Positions 37,012 through 46,150 of a DNA stretch of 64,000 nt are shown here, in pieces; the first letter of the stretch is position 1; each line of letters starts with the position of its first letter. Source of the DNA: Betaproteobacteria bacterium (GTDB lineage: Bacteria; Pseudomonadota; Gammaproteobacteria; Burkholderiales; Burkholderiaceae_C); NCBI GenBank assembly GCA_016704535.1, contig JADIZZ010000004.1, positions 1-64,000 of the forward strand, written 5' to 3'. A program made the translations under genes and the position numbers. Under the pieces are notes generated by a model that was not told where the DNA came from, made no database searches, and saw only the letters and a list, made by a program, of their open reading frames with translations.

Positions 37012-38214
37012 TCAGGTCGGCAGCACGCCCAGCCGCCACAGCGAGGTGACCTCGGCGGCGCGCGCGACATGCAGCGCGTCGGTGGCATCGGCGGCCTTGC
37101 CATGCGTGGGCCGCGTGTCGATGCGCCCGAGCACCTGCAGGCCTGCCGTCGCGATCCAGCCCAGCAACTCGGCGCGTGTGCGCAGGCCCAGGTGTTCGGC
37201 CAGATTGGACAGAATCAGCCAGCCTTCGCCACCCGGCGCCAGGTGCGCCGCGAGCCCGGCCAGGAAACCCTTGAGCATGCGGCTGTCCTCGTCGTAGACC
37301 GCACGTTCGATGGGCGCGCCAGGCCGCGCCGGCAGCCACGGCGGGTTGCACACGACGAGCGGCGCGCGGCCGGGCGGGAAGAGGTCGGCCTGCAGCAGCT
37401 CGACCCGGTCGCTCAGGCCCAGCCGCGAAAGGTTCTCCTGCGCGCAGGCCAGCGCGCGCGGCTCCAGTTCGGTGGCCAGCACCTTGGCCACACCGCGCGT
37501 CGCCAGCACGGCCGCCAGCACGCCGGTGCCGGTGCCGATGTCGAAGGCGGTCAGCGCGTGGGCGGCCATCGGCAAGGGTGCCTTCGCCACGAGTTCGATG
37601 TACTCGCCGCGCACCGGCGAGAACACGCCGTGGTGCGGATGGATGCGGTTGTCCGGCGCCGGGCCCAGCGCCGGCACGGGCACGCCCTTCTTGCGCCACT
37701 CGTGAGCGCTGACGACACCCAGCAGTTCACGCAGCGCCACCACGCTGGGCCCGCCGTCGAGGTCCGCGGTGCCCCAGGCCTCGGTGCACGCTGCGCGGTG
37801 GTCGGGCGCGCGACGCAGGGGGATGCGGTAGTCGGCATCCAACGGCATCAGCAGCATCGCCAGCACACGCGCACGCTGCGACTGCGCCTGGCGGTGCAGA
37901 TGGAAGGCTGTGCCGGGTGCGACCGGCGTGAAGGGCGTGGCGGGCGCAAGTGCCGGTCCGCGGCGCACCGCCTTGCGGTCGATGCGCCGCGCCAGCGCCA
38001 GCAGCAACTGGCGCGCGTTGTGGAAGTCGCCGCGCCAGAGCAGCCCGGTGCCTTCGCAGGCCAGGCGGTAGGCGACGTCGGCAGGCATCGTGTCGTCGGC
38101 AAGCACCACACGCTTGGGTGGTGGCGCGCCGCGCTCGGAGCGCCAACGCGCGCTGCAGGGCGCATCGCCTTCGGTCCAGTGCAGCAGCGGCAGCGCTTCA
38201 TCGGCTGTGCTCAT
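37012..38214 (-). CDS. Class I SAM-dependent methyltransferase (N5-Gln/PrmC-like motif)
   Basis: 400 residues. The C-terminal half is a Rossmann methyltransferase: motif I LTAFDIGTGTGVLAAVLATR, acidic loop LATELEPRALACAQENL, and LVVCNPPWLPARPGAP with the NPPW catalytic motif typical of N-methylation of Gln or bases. The N-terminal half (RLACEGTGLLWRGDFHNARQ; RRIDRKAV) is family-specific. It overlaps the upstream ABC ATPase gene by four bases, so it is read from the peptide-transporter operon although the functions seem unrelated. Substrate unknown. Confidence 0.8.
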   Translation of the reverse strand: MSTADEALPLLHWTEGDAPCSARWRSERGAPPPKRVVLADDTMPADVAYRLACEGTGLLWRGDFHNARQLLLALARRIDRKAVRRGPALAPATPFTPVAPGTAFHLHRQAQSQRARVLAMLLMPLDADYRIPLRRAPDHRAACTEAWGTADLDGGPSVVALRELLGVVSAHEWRKKGVPVPALGPAPDNRIHPHHGVFSPVRGEYIELVAKAPLPMAAHALTAFDIGTGTGVLAAVLATRGVAKVLATELEPRALACAQENLSRLGLSDRVELLQADLFPPGRAPLVVCNPPWLPARPGAPIERAVYDEDSRMLKGFLAGLAAHLAPGGEGWLILSNLAEHLGLRTRAELLGWIATAGLQVLGRIDTRPTHGKAADATDALHVARAAEVTSLWRLGVLPT

Positions 38215-38960
38215 GCAGCGGCCCTCACGAAGCCGGCGGCAGCCTGCATCAGCGCCTTCGTGTAGTCGGCCTGCACGCGGTGCGCGGCCAGATCGGCGGC
38301 CGCGAGCATTTCCACGGCGCGGCCGCCGCGCATCACCATCAGGCGCTGGCACAGGTGCGTGACCACCGCCAGGTCGTGGCTGACCATCACGAAGCTCAGG
38401 CCCCGGCGCTGGCGCAGCGCTTCCAGCAGGTTCAGCACCTCGGCCTGCACCGAGGCATCGAGCGCCGAGGTGGGCTCGTCGAGCAGCAGCACCTGCGGCT
38501 CGAGGATCAGCGCCCGCGCCACCGCGATGCGCTGGCGCTGCCCGCCCGAAAGCTGGTGCGGGTAGCGGAAGCGGAAACCCGCGCCCAGGCCCACTTCGTC
38601 GAGCGCACGCTCGATGCGCGCTTCCGCGTCGGCGATGCCATGGATGGCCAGCGGCTCGGCGAGGATGCGGTCGACCGTCTGCCGCGGATGCAGCGAGCCA
38701 TAAGGATCCTGGAACACCATCTGCACCTGGCGGCGGAAGGCCTTGCTGCCGGGCGCCGGCAGGCCTTCGCGCCCGGTCAACCGCACCTGGCCCGTGGTCG
38801 ACGCCAAGCCGCACAGCGCGCGCAGCACGGTGCTCTTGCCGCTGCCGGATTCACCCACGATGCCGAAGCTCGCGCCGGGGGCGACTTCGAAACTCACGTC
38901 GTCGACGGCGACGAAGCCGTCGAAGACGACCCGCAGACCCTGTGCGGACAGGCCGATCAC
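38211..38960 (-). CDS. Peptide ABC transporter ATP-binding protein (DppF/OppF type)
   Basis: 249 residues from a GTG at 38960 that overlaps the upstream stop (GTGA); an ATG 18 bases earlier is possible. Walker A FGIVGESGSGKSTVLRALCG, Q-loop MVFQDPYGSLHPRQTV, signature HQLSGGQRQRIAVARALI, Walker B LLLDEPTSALDASVQAEVL and the H-loop MVSHDLAVV are all intact. The VFQDPYGSLHPR text is typical of oligopeptide/dipeptide importers. Second ATPase of the operon. Confidence 0.9.
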   Translation of the reverse strand: MIGLSAQGLRVVFDGFVAVDDVSFEVAPGASFGIVGESGSGKSTVLRALCGLASTTGQVRLTGREGLPAPGSKAFRRQVQMVFQDPYGSLHPRQTVDRILAEPLAIHGIADAEARIERALDEVGLGAGFRFRYPHQLSGGQRQRIAVARALILEPQVLLLDEPTSALDASVQAEVLNLLEALRQRRGLSFVMVSHDLAVVTHLCQRLMVMRGGRAVEMLAAADLAAHRVQADYTKALMQAAAGFVRAAA

Positions 38961-39829
38961 TTCGGCACCTCGGCCCACTCCGGGCGGCGATCGAGCACGG
39001 GCAGCGGGTGCTGTGGTGCACCCAGCTGCGGCAGGCAGTTCAGCAAGCCTCGGGTGTAAGGATGCTGGGCCCGATGCAGCTCGGTGGCGGCGATCTCTTC
39101 CACCACGCGCCCGGCGTACATCACCAGCACGCGGTCACAAAAGGACGACACCAGCCGCAGGTCGTGCGAGACGAAGATCAGCCCCATGCCCTTGCCACCA
39201 CGCCCTTCGCGCACCAGCTTGTCGAGCACGCCCAGCACCTGCAGCTGCACCGTGACGTCGAGCGCCGAAGTCGGCTCATCGGCGATCAGCAGTTCGGGCC
39301 CGGCCACCAGCATCATCGCGATCATCGCGCGCTGGCCCATGCCGCCCGACACTTCGTGCGGGTAGAGCGCGGCCACCCGTGCCGGGTCTTCGATGCCCGT
39401 ATCGGCCAGCGCCTGCAGCATGCGGGCACGCCGTTCGCGCCGTGAGATGGGCACATGGGCGCGCAGCGTCTCCTCGATCTGCGCGCCGATGCGCATCACC
39501 GGGTCGAGCGAGAACTTCGGGTCCTGCAGCACCATCGCGATGCGGCCGCCACGCAGCGCGCGGCGCTGCTTCGGTGGGCAGGTCAACAGGTCGATGCCGC
39601 CGCCTTCGCCACCCAGGCGCAGCGTCCTGGCCGTCACCACGCTGCCGGGCGCAGTCAAGCCCAGGATGGCACGGCCGGTCTGGCTCTTGCCGCTGCCCGA
39701 CTCGCCGACGATGCCCAGCCGTTCGCGGCCCAGCGTGAAGCTGACGCCGCGCACCACTTCCGTCATGCCGCCTTCGCGCGCCGGATAGGCCACGCGCAGG
39801 TCGTCGACGGTGAGCAGAGGCTCGCTCAT
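38957..39829 (-). CDS. Peptide ABC transporter ATP-binding protein (DppD/OppD type)
   Basis: 290 residues with Walker A LGIVGESGSGKSQTGRAILG, signature HEVSGGMGQRAMIAMMLV, Walker B LLIADEPTSALDVTVQLQVL and the C-terminal oligopeptide-transporter extension HPYTRGLLNCLPQLG. Overlaps the permease gene by four bases on one side and its partner ATPase on the other. Powers uptake of peptides or related compounds, provided that the missing subunits exist elsewhere. Confidence 0.9.
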   Translation of the reverse strand: MSEPLLTVDDLRVAYPAREGGMTEVVRGVSFTLGRERLGIVGESGSGKSQTGRAILGLTAPGSVVTARTLRLGGEGGGIDLLTCPPKQRRALRGGRIAMVLQDPKFSLDPVMRIGAQIEETLRAHVPISRRERRARMLQALADTGIEDPARVAALYPHEVSGGMGQRAMIAMMLVAGPELLIADEPTSALDVTVQLQVLGVLDKLVREGRGGKGMGLIFVSHDLRLVSSFCDRVLVMYAGRVVEEIAATELHRAQHPYTRGLLNCLPQLGAPQHPLPVLDRRPEWAEVPK

Positions 39830-40725
39830 TTCGACGCCTTGGGGTCGAGCGCATCACGCAGCCCGTCGCCCAGCAGGTTGAAGGCCAGACTCACGACGAA
39901 GATCGCCGCGCCCGGTGCCGCAGCCACCCACCACTGGTCGAGCACGTAGGCACGGCCGGCGGCGATCATCGCGCCCCACTCGGGCATGGGCGGCTGCGCG
40001 CCCAGACCCAGGAAACCCAGGCCCGCGGCGGTGAGGATGATGCCGGCCATATCCAGCGTCACGCGCACGATGACACTGGGCACACACAACGGCATCACGT
40101 GGCGCAGCACGATGCGCACCGGGCTGGCGCCCAGCAGCTTGACGGCGCTGATGTAGTCCGCCTGGCGGATGGTCAGCGTCTCTGCGCGCGCGATGCGCGC
40201 ATACGGCGGCCACGACGTGATGGCAATGGCGATCACCGCGTTCTCGATGCCCGGCCCGAGTGCCGCCACGAAGGCCAGCGCGAGGATGAGGCGCGGAAAG
40301 GCGAGAAAGATGTCGGTGATGCGCATCAGCACCGCGTCGATCCAACCGCCGGCGTAGCCTGCGGCGGTGCCAACCAAAAGGCCGATGGGCGCGGCCAGCA
40401 CCGCGACCAGCACCACGACGTACAGCGTGATGCGGCTGCCGTGGATCAGGCGGCTCAAGATGTCGCGGCCCTGGTCGTCGGTGCCGAACCAGTGCGCAGC
40501 CGAAGGCGGCTGCAGCCGCGCGGACAGCTCGCCGATGCTCGGCGGGAAGGGTGCGATCCACGGCGCCAGCGCCGCGATGAGCACCAGCGCCACCACCAGC
40601 GCCAAGCCCACCATCGCCAGCCGGTTGGTCGCGAAGCTCAGCCAGCCAGCGTACAGGCGGCCAAACGCAGCCTGTCGGCGCGATTGCGGTCGATCGGTCC
40701 GCAGCCAGGTGCCGAGCTCGTTCAT
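39826..40725 (-). CDS. Peptide ABC transporter permease (DppC type)
   Basis: 299 residues, six hydrophobic helices. It has the N-terminal DppC pattern (RLAMVGLALVVALVLIAALA), HWFGTDDQGRDILSRLIHGS and the EAA loop-like ARAETLTIRQADYISAVKLL with GASPVRIVLRHVMP. The start MNELGTWL at 40725 overlaps, as ATGA, the stop of an upstream frame whose end (FPCLEVGWGPMAALARVG) is not a DppB sequence. So the DppB-type partner and the binding protein, which normally precede DppC, are missing and the operon appears cut at its 5' side by the VapBC segment. Confidence 0.88.
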   Translation of the reverse strand: MNELGTWLRTDRPQSRRQAAFGRLYAGWLSFATNRLAMVGLALVVALVLIAALAPWIAPFPPSIGELSARLQPPSAAHWFGTDDQGRDILSRLIHGSRITLYVVVLVAVLAAPIGLLVGTAAGYAGGWIDAVLMRITDIFLAFPRLILALAFVAALGPGIENAVIAIAITSWPPYARIARAETLTIRQADYISAVKLLGASPVRIVLRHVMPLCVPSVIVRVTLDMAGIILTAAGLGFLGLGAQPPMPEWGAMIAAGRAYVLDQWWVAAAPGAAIFVVSLAFNLLGDGLRDALDPKASK

Positions 40726-40905
40726 GTCAGCGGCTCCACAACGCAGTTCGGCGGGCCCACGCGCGCCAGCGCCGCCATCGGCCCCCAGCCGACTTCCAGG
40801 CAAGGGAATTGCCGCCGCGAAGCCGACACCCGGATACTGCTGCGCCGCCCAGACGTCCAGGGCATAGACCTGCGCAACTCTTTGCCAATGGCTGCGACCG
40901 TGGCC

Positions 40906-41280
40906 TCAATGAGCCGCTTCTTGATATGCGCAGCCCAGCATCTCCGCGACCAAGCGCAATCTCTTGTCGCGAGTCCAGATCTTCGCTCCCACGGTCAACG
41001 CCACCGATGCCAGCAGATGAACATCGACATACCCGATGCCTCTGCCGTGCAAGACGTGGCGCGCGATGAAGTGCAGAACCTCGTCGCCGTCTGCCACCGC
41101 AGCGGCTGGCAGATCCTGGAGCAACTCGAGAATCGAGGCGCGGTCGTGCAGACCTCCGCAGGCAATTTCACCAATCACAAACGGATGCATGATGACGATA
41201 GAACGTTCCAGCATGTCGACAAGCTTTGAATTGCCACGGCGAAGGTGATCGACCCACACCGAGGTGTCGACCAAGATCAA
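40906..41280 (-). CDS. vapC: VapC-type PIN domain RNase toxin
   Basis: 124 residues. All PIN acidic residues are visible: MILVDTSVWVDHLR (first Asp), FVIGEIACGGL (Glu), GIGYVDVHLLASVAL (Asp) and KIWTRDKRLRLVAE (last Asp). The start is a TTG at 41280 overlapping the TGA of vapB (TTGA), a usual coupled antitoxin-toxin arrangement. It would cleave tRNA or rRNA when free of VapB. Confidence 0.9.
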   Translation of the reverse strand: MILVDTSVWVDHLRRGNSKLVDMLERSIVIMHPFVIGEIACGGLHDRASILELLQDLPAAAVADGDEVLHFIARHVLHGRGIGYVDVHLLASVALTVGAKIWTRDKRLRLVAEMLGCAYQEAAH

Positions 41281-41477
41281 GCTGAACGCTCCTGTCGCCT
41301 GCGCGGCGCGGCCTTCAATGTCGGCTGGGTACCGCCTAACCGGGCAAGACGCCTGGCGCTTTCGCGTTCTATGAGGGCCTTCAACGCCTCGCTCACCATG
41401 GCTGTCCGATCCATGGTGCCGGCCAACTTGGTGGCCTTCGCAAGCAACTCGTCATCGATGTTGATCGTCGTGCGCAT
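41277..41477 (-). CDS. vapB: VapB-type RHH antitoxin
   Basis: 66 residues. MRTTINIDDELLAKATKLAG is a ribbon-helix-helix DNA-binding domain of the VapB/Arc type, followed by MVSEALKALIERESARRLAR and a basic tail (KAAPRRRQERSA) that should mask the toxin. ATG at 41477; a further in-frame ATG at 41516 is less likely. First gene of the pair. Confidence 0.87.
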   Translation of the reverse strand: MRTTINIDDELLAKATKLAGTMDRTAMVSEALKALIERESARRLARLGGTQPTLKAAPRRRQERSA

Positions 41478-41759
41478 GTCCTGGCCTTCAAGGATAGGCA
41501 TCAAATATAGCTTCATTTGATGCTCTGTTGACCGCCTGCGGCTTGGCACAAAGTGGGCAGGAAAGGTGCCGAAGCGCGGCCCGCCGCCGAAGGCAGTTCC
41601 TGGCCGGCGGCCGATGTCCGGGACGGACCGCTTCATGGATACCCAGCGCGGCGATGGGCCCGCGCTCATCGAACCTGCGGCCCGTTGGCATGTCTCAGTC
41701 GGTCTGCCGCCTCATGCCCGCAGACTTGGAGACAATCACGGGTTCAGGAGAACCCGCCC

Positions 41760-43097
41760 GTGACCCACATCCTTCAGCACCTGCCCGCCGGCCAACGTGT
41801 CGGCATTGCCTTCAGTGGCGGCCTGGACACCAGCGCCGCCGTGCACTGGATGCGCGCCAAGGGCGCCATTCCCTGCGCCTACACCGCCAATCTGGGCCAG
41901 CCCGACGAGAGCGACTACGACGAGATCCCGCGCAAGGCGCTGGCCTACGGTGCCGACCTCGCGCGCCTGGTCGACTGCCGCGCGCAGCTCGTCGCCGAAG
42001 GCATCGCCGCCATCCAGTGCAGTGCCTTCCACATCAGCACCGGCGGCGCCACCTACTTCAACACCACGCCGCTGGGCCGCGCCGTCACCGGCACCGCGCT
42101 GGTGGTGGCCATGCGCGAAGACGGCGTCAACATCTGGGGCGACGGCAGCACCTACAAGGGCAACGACATCGAGCGGTTCTACCGCTACGGGCTGCTCGCC
42201 AACCCGTCGTTGAAGATCTACAAGCCCTGGCTCGACCAGACGTTCATCGACGAACTCGGCGGCCGCAAGGAGATGAGCGAATACCTCATCGTCAATGGCT
42301 TCGACTACAAGATGAGCGTCGAGAAGGCCTACAGCACCGACAGCAACATGCTGGGTGCCACGCACGAGGCCAAGGACCTGGAGTACCTGAACAGCGGCAT
42401 GCACATCGTCAAGCCCATCATGGGCGTGGCCTTCTGGCGTGACGACGTGGACGTGAAGCGCGAGACGGTGAGTGTGCGTTTCGAGGAAGGCGTGCCCGTC
42501 GCACTGAACGGCCGCACGTTCCCGAGTGCAGTGGACCTGTTCATGGAAGCCAACGCCATCGGCGGCCGCCACGGCCTGGGCATGTGCGACCAGATCGAGA
42601 ACCGCATCATCGAGGCCAAGAGCCGCGGCATCTACGAAGCCCCGGGCATGGCGCTGCTGCACATCGCCTACGAACGCCTGGTCACCGGCATCCACAACGA
42701 GGACACCATTGGCCAGTACCGCGCCAATGGGCGTGTGCTGGGCAAGCTGCTCTACCAGGGCCGCTGGTTCGACCCGCAGTGCCTGATGCTGCGCGAGACC
42801 GCGCAGCGCTGGGTGGCACGCGCCATCACCGGCGAAGTGACGCTGGAGCTGCGCCGCGGCAACGACTACTCGATCATGAACACCGAGAGCCCCAACCTGA
42901 CCTATGCGCCCGAGCGGCTGAGCATGGAAAAGGTGGAAGGCGCCTTCACGCCGGCCGACCGCATCGGCCAGCTGACGATGCGCAACCTGGACATCCAGGA
43001 CACCCGCGCCAAGCTCGGCATCTACACCGCCACCGGGCTGCTGGGGCAGGGCTCGGACGGTTCGGTGTCGCTGCTGGCCGGGCCGGCGGCCGATTGA
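41760..43097 (+). CDS. argG: Argininosuccinate synthase (type 2)
   Basis: 445 residues. Joins citrulline and aspartate in arginine synthesis, using ATP. The PP-loop RVGIAFSGGLDTSAAVHWMR is near residue 14; GDGSTYKGNDIERFYRYGLL, STDSNMLGATHEAKDLEYL and the C-terminal RRGNDYSIMNTESPNLTYAP fit the longer ArgG type found in E. coli and many proteobacteria. GTG start at 41760 with CAGGAGAA 8-14 bases upstream. It stands alone, transcribed away from vapBC. Confidence 0.96.
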   Translation: MTHILQHLPAGQRVGIAFSGGLDTSAAVHWMRAKGAIPCAYTANLGQPDESDYDEIPRKALAYGADLARLVDCRAQLVAEGIAAIQCSAFHISTGGATYFNTTPLGRAVTGTALVVAMREDGVNIWGDGSTYKGNDIERFYRYGLLANPSLKIYKPWLDQTFIDELGGRKEMSEYLIVNGFDYKMSVEKAYSTDSNMLGATHEAKDLEYLNSGMHIVKPIMGVAFWRDDVDVKRETVSVRFEEGVPVALNGRTFPSAVDLFMEANAIGGRHGLGMCDQIENRIIEAKSRGIYEAPGMALLHIAYERLVTGIHNEDTIGQYRANGRVLGKLLYQGRWFDPQCLMLRETAQRWVARAITGEVTLELRRGNDYSIMNTESPNLTYAPERLSMEKVEGAFTPADRIGQLTMRNLDIQDTRAKLGIYTATGLLGQGSDGSVSLLAGPAAD

Positions 43098-43203
43098 CCG
43101 CGGCCCGTTCGCCCGGCGCGCCGGCATGCTGAACGCGCGCTGCGCCGGGGTGTGCCGACACTGATCGAGCGCGAGGCCGAACTGGCACGCCTGCGGCAGG
43201 CTT

Positions 43204-43300
43204 TCGGTCACTGCCGACCGCGGACTTCGGCTCTCCGGTCGCTCAACTTGGGGGTCAGCTTTCCGGCGGTGAGATCGCTTACCCTGCTGTCGCTGGCCGA
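43204..43300 (+). repeat. 97-bp dispersed repeat, copy 1 (left flank of the signalling cluster)
   Basis: A 97-bp sequence is found again in reverse orientation at 51145-51241 with 8 mismatches and no gaps (92% identity). It includes GGTGAGATCGCT and CCTGCTGTCGCTGGCCGA. A short frame starting near 43152 (MPTLIEREAELARLRQAF) runs into it and may be a truncated gene start. Confidence 0.9.
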
Positions 43301-43618
43301 ACCAAACCCGCCAGCCGGGTTGCTACGAAGCAGCCGGACGGCGAGCCATCGCGCTTCTTGTTTCGCTTCTACGAAACGGCCGGTCGTGGTCTCACACACT
43401 CGGCCACTGCTGCCGGTGGCCAAGGGCAGCTTCCCGGCATCTGACAAAACAATCGATCCGGCACCTCAGTCTGGCAACTTGAGCGCCGCCCAGAGGTCGC
43501 CATGGTCCAGATTGACAAGGGGCGGGTATTCACCTCGAAGCGGCCGGGCGGACCTCCACTACGATCCTCCGAAGGCTCTGCTGCCGATATGGCCCTGCTT
43601 GCTCAAAGAGGACGCTCC
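43301..43618. other. Gap between repeat and Cache gene
   Basis: About 320 bp with no supported gene. It probably contains the promoter of the signalling cluster, but no good -35/-10 pair was found. The Cache gene start lies at the end. Confidence 0.4.
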
Positions 43619-44074
43619 ATGCGATTCATCCTGTCGACGCTGCTCTTGTCGCTATCGGTCGTGGCGTGGCCGGCAGGTGCCGCCGAGTTCGGGACCAAGG
43701 AAGAAGCGGTGGCGATGGTCAAGCGCGTGCAGGCCATGTTCAAGGCCAAAGGCGCCGAGGCCACGTTCAAGGCCGTCTCTGACAAGTCGGTCCCCGAATT
43801 TCACGATCGGGATCTCTACCCTTTCATCTACGACTTCTCGGGTCTGAACGTGGCTCACGGCGCGCGGCCCGCGCTGATCGGCAAGAACCTCATCGCGCTG
43901 AAGGACCAGGACGGCAAATTTCTCGTCCGCGACATGCGTGACATCGCGCAGACCAAGGGCGGTGGCTGGTACGACTACAAGTGGCCGAATCCGATCAACA
44001 ACAAGATCGAGGACAAGGCGAGCTATGTCGAGAAGATGGGTGACTACTGGGTTGGGGTGGGCGTCTATCGATAG
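43619..44074 (+). CDS. Secreted single-Cache domain protein
   Basis: 151 residues: signal peptide (MRFILSTLLLSLSVVAWPAG, cleavage near AGA-AEF), then a compact Cache-type sensor domain (EAVAMVKRVQAMFKAKGAEA; RDLYPFIYDFSGLNVAHGAR; GGGWYDYKWPNPINNKIEDK) with the W-Y-D-Y-K-W-P strand of small-molecule-binding Cache modules. No membrane anchor or output domain, so it is a free periplasmic binding protein. It lies 52 bp upstream of the PP2C phosphatase gene and probably feeds signal to its periplasmic region. Start chosen at the signal peptide Met. Confidence 0.85.
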   Translation: MRFILSTLLLSLSVVAWPAGAAEFGTKEEAVAMVKRVQAMFKAKGAEATFKAVSDKSVPEFHDRDLYPFIYDFSGLNVAHGARPALIGKNLIALKDQDGKFLVRDMRDIAQTKGGGWYDYKWPNPINNKIEDKASYVEKMGDYWVGVGVYR

Positions 44075-44126
44075 GCGCTGAGCCGAAGCCGGGCGCGCGG
44101 GTGAAGCCTCTCGGCAAGCCTCCAAC

Positions 44127-46136
44127 ATGAACCCGGCCGACCGATGGTCCGGTCGCGGCCGCTTCGACGACCTGCCGATCCAGCTCAAGGCCTCGCTGGC
44201 CTCGGCCCTGTTGCTCATCTTCCTGCTGGCCCTGGGGGCCCACGCCTACCTCACGTCGACACGCTCCGCCGCCGGACTGCGCGTGCTGTCGGGTGAGCTG
44301 GTGCCCAAGCAGCAGGCCTTTGCCGATGTCGGCAACGCGGTGGTCGCCACGCACATGAAGATCTTCCGCCTGGTGTCGTGGGCGAGCAATGGCGTCAGCG
44401 ACAAGGTGCTCATGCCGCTGGAAGGCGAAATCAACGCTGAACTCGACGCATCGTCCGAGCGCATCGCAGCACTCACTCGGCGGCCTGACCTGTCCGACGA
44501 CGAAAGGCCGGCACTGCAGGAACTGCTGGTGAAGTGGCAGAACTGCAAGAAGCAGGCGCGCGACACCATCGACGTGGCGCGTACCGACGCGCCCATGGCC
44601 ACGATGATGATCGGCCAGACCGACGACAGCTTCGAGGCCGTCGACGCCGACCTGCGCAAGATGTCGCAGGCGTTGGCCGCCAAGTCCAATACGCTGCAAA
44701 GCCAACTCTCCTCGGATGCGCAGCGCAACCAGCAGGTGGTCGTCTGGGTGACCCTGCTCGGGCTGCTGATCAGCGTCGTGGTGGCCGTCGTCATCGGCCG
44801 CTCGATCGTGCGGCCGATTCGCTCGATCACCGACGTCATGCAGCGTCTGTCAGCTGGCGAGATCGATGTGCCCGTGGACCAGGGTACGCGACGCGACGAA
44901 ATCGGCCAGATGGCGCTGGCGATCGATGTCTTCCGCAGGAACATCATCGACAAGCATGCGGTCGAGCGGACGTTGGCCGAATCCATCGAGGCCATCACCG
45001 AAGGCTTCTCGCTGTACGACGCCGAAGATCGGCTGGTGGTCTGCAATTCGCACTACCGCGAGATGTTCGCCTATGGCCCGGACACCGTCACGCCCGGCAT
45101 GACCTTCGAGCGAATCGTCGGCGCTGCCGTCGGCCGGGTCGTCCTCGACGGCGCGGGCGACGGCCAGACCTGGTTGGCCGAGCGCATCGCGCGCCACCGC
45201 AATCCCACCGGACCGCACGTGCAGCACAGGTCGGACGGCAGCTGGATCCGGGTGAGCGAGCGCCTCACCGCGGCGGGCGGCGTGGTCGCCACCTACACCG
45301 ACATCACCGAGCTGAAGAGCCGCGAGGCGGAGCTGGACCGCGCCCATGCGCAGGTCACGGCCTTGAACGAGAAGCTGCGCAGCGATAACCTGCGCATGGA
45401 AGGCGAGTTGGACGTGACCCGGCGCCTGCAGATGATGCTGTTGCCGACCCTGCAAGAACTGCAGCAGGTCAGGGGATTGGACATCGCCTGCCACATGCAG
45501 GCCGCGCTCGAGGTCGGTGGCGACTACTACGACGTGCTGCAGCACGAAGGGCGGGTCAAGATCGGCATCGGCGACGTCACCGGCCACGGCCTGGAAAGCG
45601 GCGTGGTGATGCTGATGACCCAGGCCATTGTGCGCGCCCTGCTCAGCAGTGGCGAGGTCGATCCCGTGCGCTTCCTGTCGGTGCTCAACACGGCGCTTTA
45701 CGGCAACGTGCAACGCATGGGCAGCGACAAGAACCTGACGCTGTGCCTGCTCGACTATGCCGACGGCGAGGTCAAGGTCAGCGGCCAGCACGAGCAGGTG
45801 ATCGTGCTGCGGCGCGACGGCACGGTGGAATGGGTCGACACCATCGACCTCGGCTTCCCGATTGGCCTGGAAAGCGAGATTGCCGAGTTCGTCGCCCAGG
45901 CTACGCTGCGCCTGCAACCCGGCGACGGTGTGGTTCTCTACACCGACGGCGTGACCGAAGCAGCAGACATGACCGGAGAGCAGTACGGATTGGAACGTCT
46001 GGCCGCCGTGCTGCAGGCGCACTGGGCCCAGCCGGCCGAGGCCATCAAGCAGGCCGTGGTGAGCGACCTGAAGCGCTTCATCGGCGCGCAGAACGTGTAT
46101 GACGACATCACGCTCGTGGTGGCGAAGCAGACCTGA
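44127..46136 (+). CDS. Membrane HAMP-PAS-PP2C (SpoIIE) phosphatase
   Basis: 669 residues: membrane helix about 24-42 (ALASALLLIFLLALGAHAYL-like), a helical periplasmic sensor to about 200, second helix about 203-224 (VVWVTLLGLLISVVVAVVIG), HAMP (RPIRSITDVMQRLSAGEIDV), a PAS domain about 283-395 (EGFSLYDAEDRLVVCNSHYR), a coiled coil, and a PP2C/SpoIIE domain about 430-669. Metal-binding motifs are all there: GGDYYD near 463, IGDVTGHG near 481, YTDGVTEA near 605 and YDDITLVV at the end. It should dephosphorylate a STAS-type partner, most likely the protein encoded at 46794, in response to periplasmic signals. First membrane component of the cluster; 14 bp before the GHKL-like gene. Confidence 0.9.
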   Translation: MNPADRWSGRGRFDDLPIQLKASLASALLLIFLLALGAHAYLTSTRSAAGLRVLSGELVPKQQAFADVGNAVVATHMKIFRLVSWASNGVSDKVLMPLEGEINAELDASSERIAALTRRPDLSDDERPALQELLVKWQNCKKQARDTIDVARTDAPMATMMIGQTDDSFEAVDADLRKMSQALAAKSNTLQSQLSSDAQRNQQVVVWVTLLGLLISVVVAVVIGRSIVRPIRSITDVMQRLSAGEIDVPVDQGTRRDEIGQMALAIDVFRRNIIDKHAVERTLAESIEAITEGFSLYDAEDRLVVCNSHYREMFAYGPDTVTPGMTFERIVGAAVGRVVLDGAGDGQTWLAERIARHRNPTGPHVQHRSDGSWIRVSERLTAAGGVVATYTDITELKSREAELDRAHAQVTALNEKLRSDNLRMEGELDVTRRLQMMLLPTLQELQQVRGLDIACHMQAALEVGGDYYDVLQHEGRVKIGIGDVTGHGLESGVVMLMTQAIVRALLSSGEVDPVRFLSVLNTALYGNVQRMGSDKNLTLCLLDYADGEVKVSGQHEQVIVLRRDGTVEWVDTIDLGFPIGLESEIAEFVAQATLRLQPGDGVVLYTDGVTEAADMTGEQYGLERLAAVLQAHWAQPAEAIKQAVVSDLKRFIGAQNVYDDITLVVAKQT

Positions 46137-46150
46137 AAGGCGAACGGACC

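Noticed and set aside
41520..41759. Possible N-terminal extension of ArgG from 41553
   Set aside because: The extension has no homology to ArgG; the GTG at 41760 with a good ribosome binding site gives the family N-terminus.
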